Assembly: GCA_015179125.1 (NCBI GenBank)
Contig: WHVA01000212.1
Coordinates: forward strand, 116,179 to 180,178
Source: Gautieria morchelliformis
Taxonomy: Eukaryota > Basidiomycota > Agaricomycetes > Gomphales > Gomphaceae
Length of the DNA stretch: 64,000 nucleotides
Direction: 5' to 3'
Positions within the stretch are counted from its first letter, which is position 1, and each line of letters opens with the position of its first letter. Both the position numbers and the translations under genes were made by a program. This document shows positions 63,176-64,000 of the stretch, one piece after another. The notes beneath the pieces were generated by a model. That model had not been told where the DNA came from. It saw only the letters and a program-made list of their open reading frames with translations, and made no database searches.

Positions 63176-64000
63176 CCCCCCCTCTAGAATGCGGCGACCC
63201 GACGCATGAAGTCCCACTGGTGGAACAGGGATGCGATTCTGAAAGGTGACAGCCTCCAAGGAGCGAATGGGAAGAGGGGCACCTGGATGGGAACGGTAGA
63301 AGTCGGCAATGAGGTCAGGAGCTTGGACATCGCCCTCATTTTCCCAAGAATTCTCTTCATAGCCATACCCCTTCCACTTGATGAGGAACTGGAGGCGATT
63401 TGCTCACATGCGACTGTCTAACACCTGTTCAACTTCAAAGTGCTCATCTCCCTCTCTAAGGATGGGTGGAGGTGGTGGGGATGGTCGCCGACCCAAGATG
63501 GGATCAGATGGAGCAGGAGTGAGCTTAATGACGGGGAAAACAGGGTGGAGGCGACTTAGAGACCTTGGGAGGCGGAGACGGTAGGCTTGTGACACAACTT
63601 GGCGTTCAACAACGTAGGGGCCAAGTCGCCGATGAGCTAGCTTTTTCGAAGGACAGGTGGTGTGTATATCACTTGCATCGAGGTAAACCTTGTCACCCGG
63701 AGAAAATGTAGGTGCTGGTTCACGTCGGCGATTATAGTATGTCGCCATGTCCTCCTTTGACTTTGCCAGTGCCGACTTCGCTTCTGACAGTGACTCCTTC
63801 ATGCGTTCCTTGAATTCATTCACAGACTCAAGGTTCGATGGGGGTTGATGTGGTTCAAAGCCCATTCGTGGGTGCCGCCCGGTGTCCAGCATGAAGGGCG
63901 ATTGACGAGTGGAAGCATGCACATGGTTGTTGTACTGGAACTCAGCCATGGGCAAGAGGTCATCCCAGTCGTCTTGTCGCTCATTGACAAAGAGTCGAAG
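63173..64000 (-). pseudogene. Gypsy C Pol, integrase C-terminus and chromodomain (partial)
   Basis: Enters at the window edge: MAEFQYNNHVHASTRQSPFM (end of the integrase core), MGFEPHQPPS, DMATYYNRRREPAP, GDKVYLDASDIHTTCPSKKL, LGPYVVERQVVSQAYRLRLP and LHPVFPVIKL, then DSRM followed by a TGA at 63404-63406, probably CGA before. In the same frame the chromodomain follows: LQFLIKWKGYGYEENSWENE and APDLIADFYRSHPGAP. The final stop TGA is at 63173-63175, the first three bases of the LTR. Confidence 0.85.

Larger units (their letters stand above)
62693..64000 (-). mobile_element. Ty3/gypsy chromovirus, family C (runs off right edge)
   Basis: 3' LTR, purine tract and the end of pol (integrase C-terminus and chromodomain) of a third gypsy family inserted into gypsy A copy 2 RT. 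The 5' part lies beyond the window. Confidence 0.8.

Noticed and set aside
1-64000. tRNA, rRNA or other structured RNA genes
   Set aside because: None recognised by eye on either strand; the only tRNA-like matches are the two primer-binding sites.

Overview
The window looks like nuclear DNA of a filamentous fungus, most likely an agaricomycete basidiomycete. Genes are split by many short GT-AG introns and host genes lie close together and are often divergent. The transposon mix (KDZ-type DNA transposon, chromodomain Ty3/gypsy elements, Ty1/copia elements, a Helitron) is typical of mushroom-forming fungi and their relatives. A Rhizoctonia/Ceratobasidium-like host would fit, but I cannot prove it from sequence alone. 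Exon limits were read by eye from reading frames and splice motifs; no alignment was run.

Layout. 1-5442: two tandem copies of an NCS1 purine/cytosine permease gene, the first cut by the window edge. 5939-10429: a nearly complete Ty1/copia element with a 5-bp target duplication. 10435-13718: eroded LTR relics, a dehydrogenase fragment and low-complexity DNA. 13719-23255: a conserved host block of five genes: SUB1/PC4 coactivator (+), an ADCK1/Mcp2-like ABC1 kinase (-), an F-box protein (+), a Rab-GAP TBC protein (-) and a small LYR-like protein (+). 23538-49890: one 26-kb transposon island. Its two outer edges carry ~340-bp terminal inverted repeats and it contains both ends of a KDZ transposase gene, so I read the whole interval as one KDZ DNA transposon swollen by later insertions. 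50326-51791: an SSU1-like (TDT family) transporter. 52123-64000: a second nested stack made of gypsy family A, an intact-looking copia element, a solo LTR, and a third gypsy family running off the right edge.

Nesting. The KDZ element carries two further minus-strand genes. It was hit by a solo LTR of family B (TSD CTAAT), a gypsy A element, a gag-only piece of gypsy B, and a 1.55-kb non-autonomous Helitron that sits exactly between A and T in the right inverted repeat. Gypsy A was in turn hit by a 1.45-kb solo LTR (TSD GATGC) and a 0.94-kb solo LTR (TSD AGCGG). In the right-hand stack, gypsy A copy 2 was hit by copia-2 (TSD ATGGG, identical 498-bp LTRs), by a solo LTR-B (TSD AGTTG), and by gypsy C.

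Most unusual content. (1) The gypsy A elements, and a related locus next to gypsy B, carry an extra intron-containing gene on the strand opposite to gag-pol. It encodes a cysteine cluster of the CX2CX6C type (two such half-sites in the A copies) followed by charged and coiled-coil regions. (2) A KDZ transposon with long inverted repeats and two accessory genes. (3) A copia element whose gag AUG lies inside the primer-binding site complementary to the initiator tRNA anticodon loop. Many element genes are broken by TGA/TAG codons that look like C-to-T transitions, and several otherwise good frames break by one base in runs of four G or C, which may be sequencing error.
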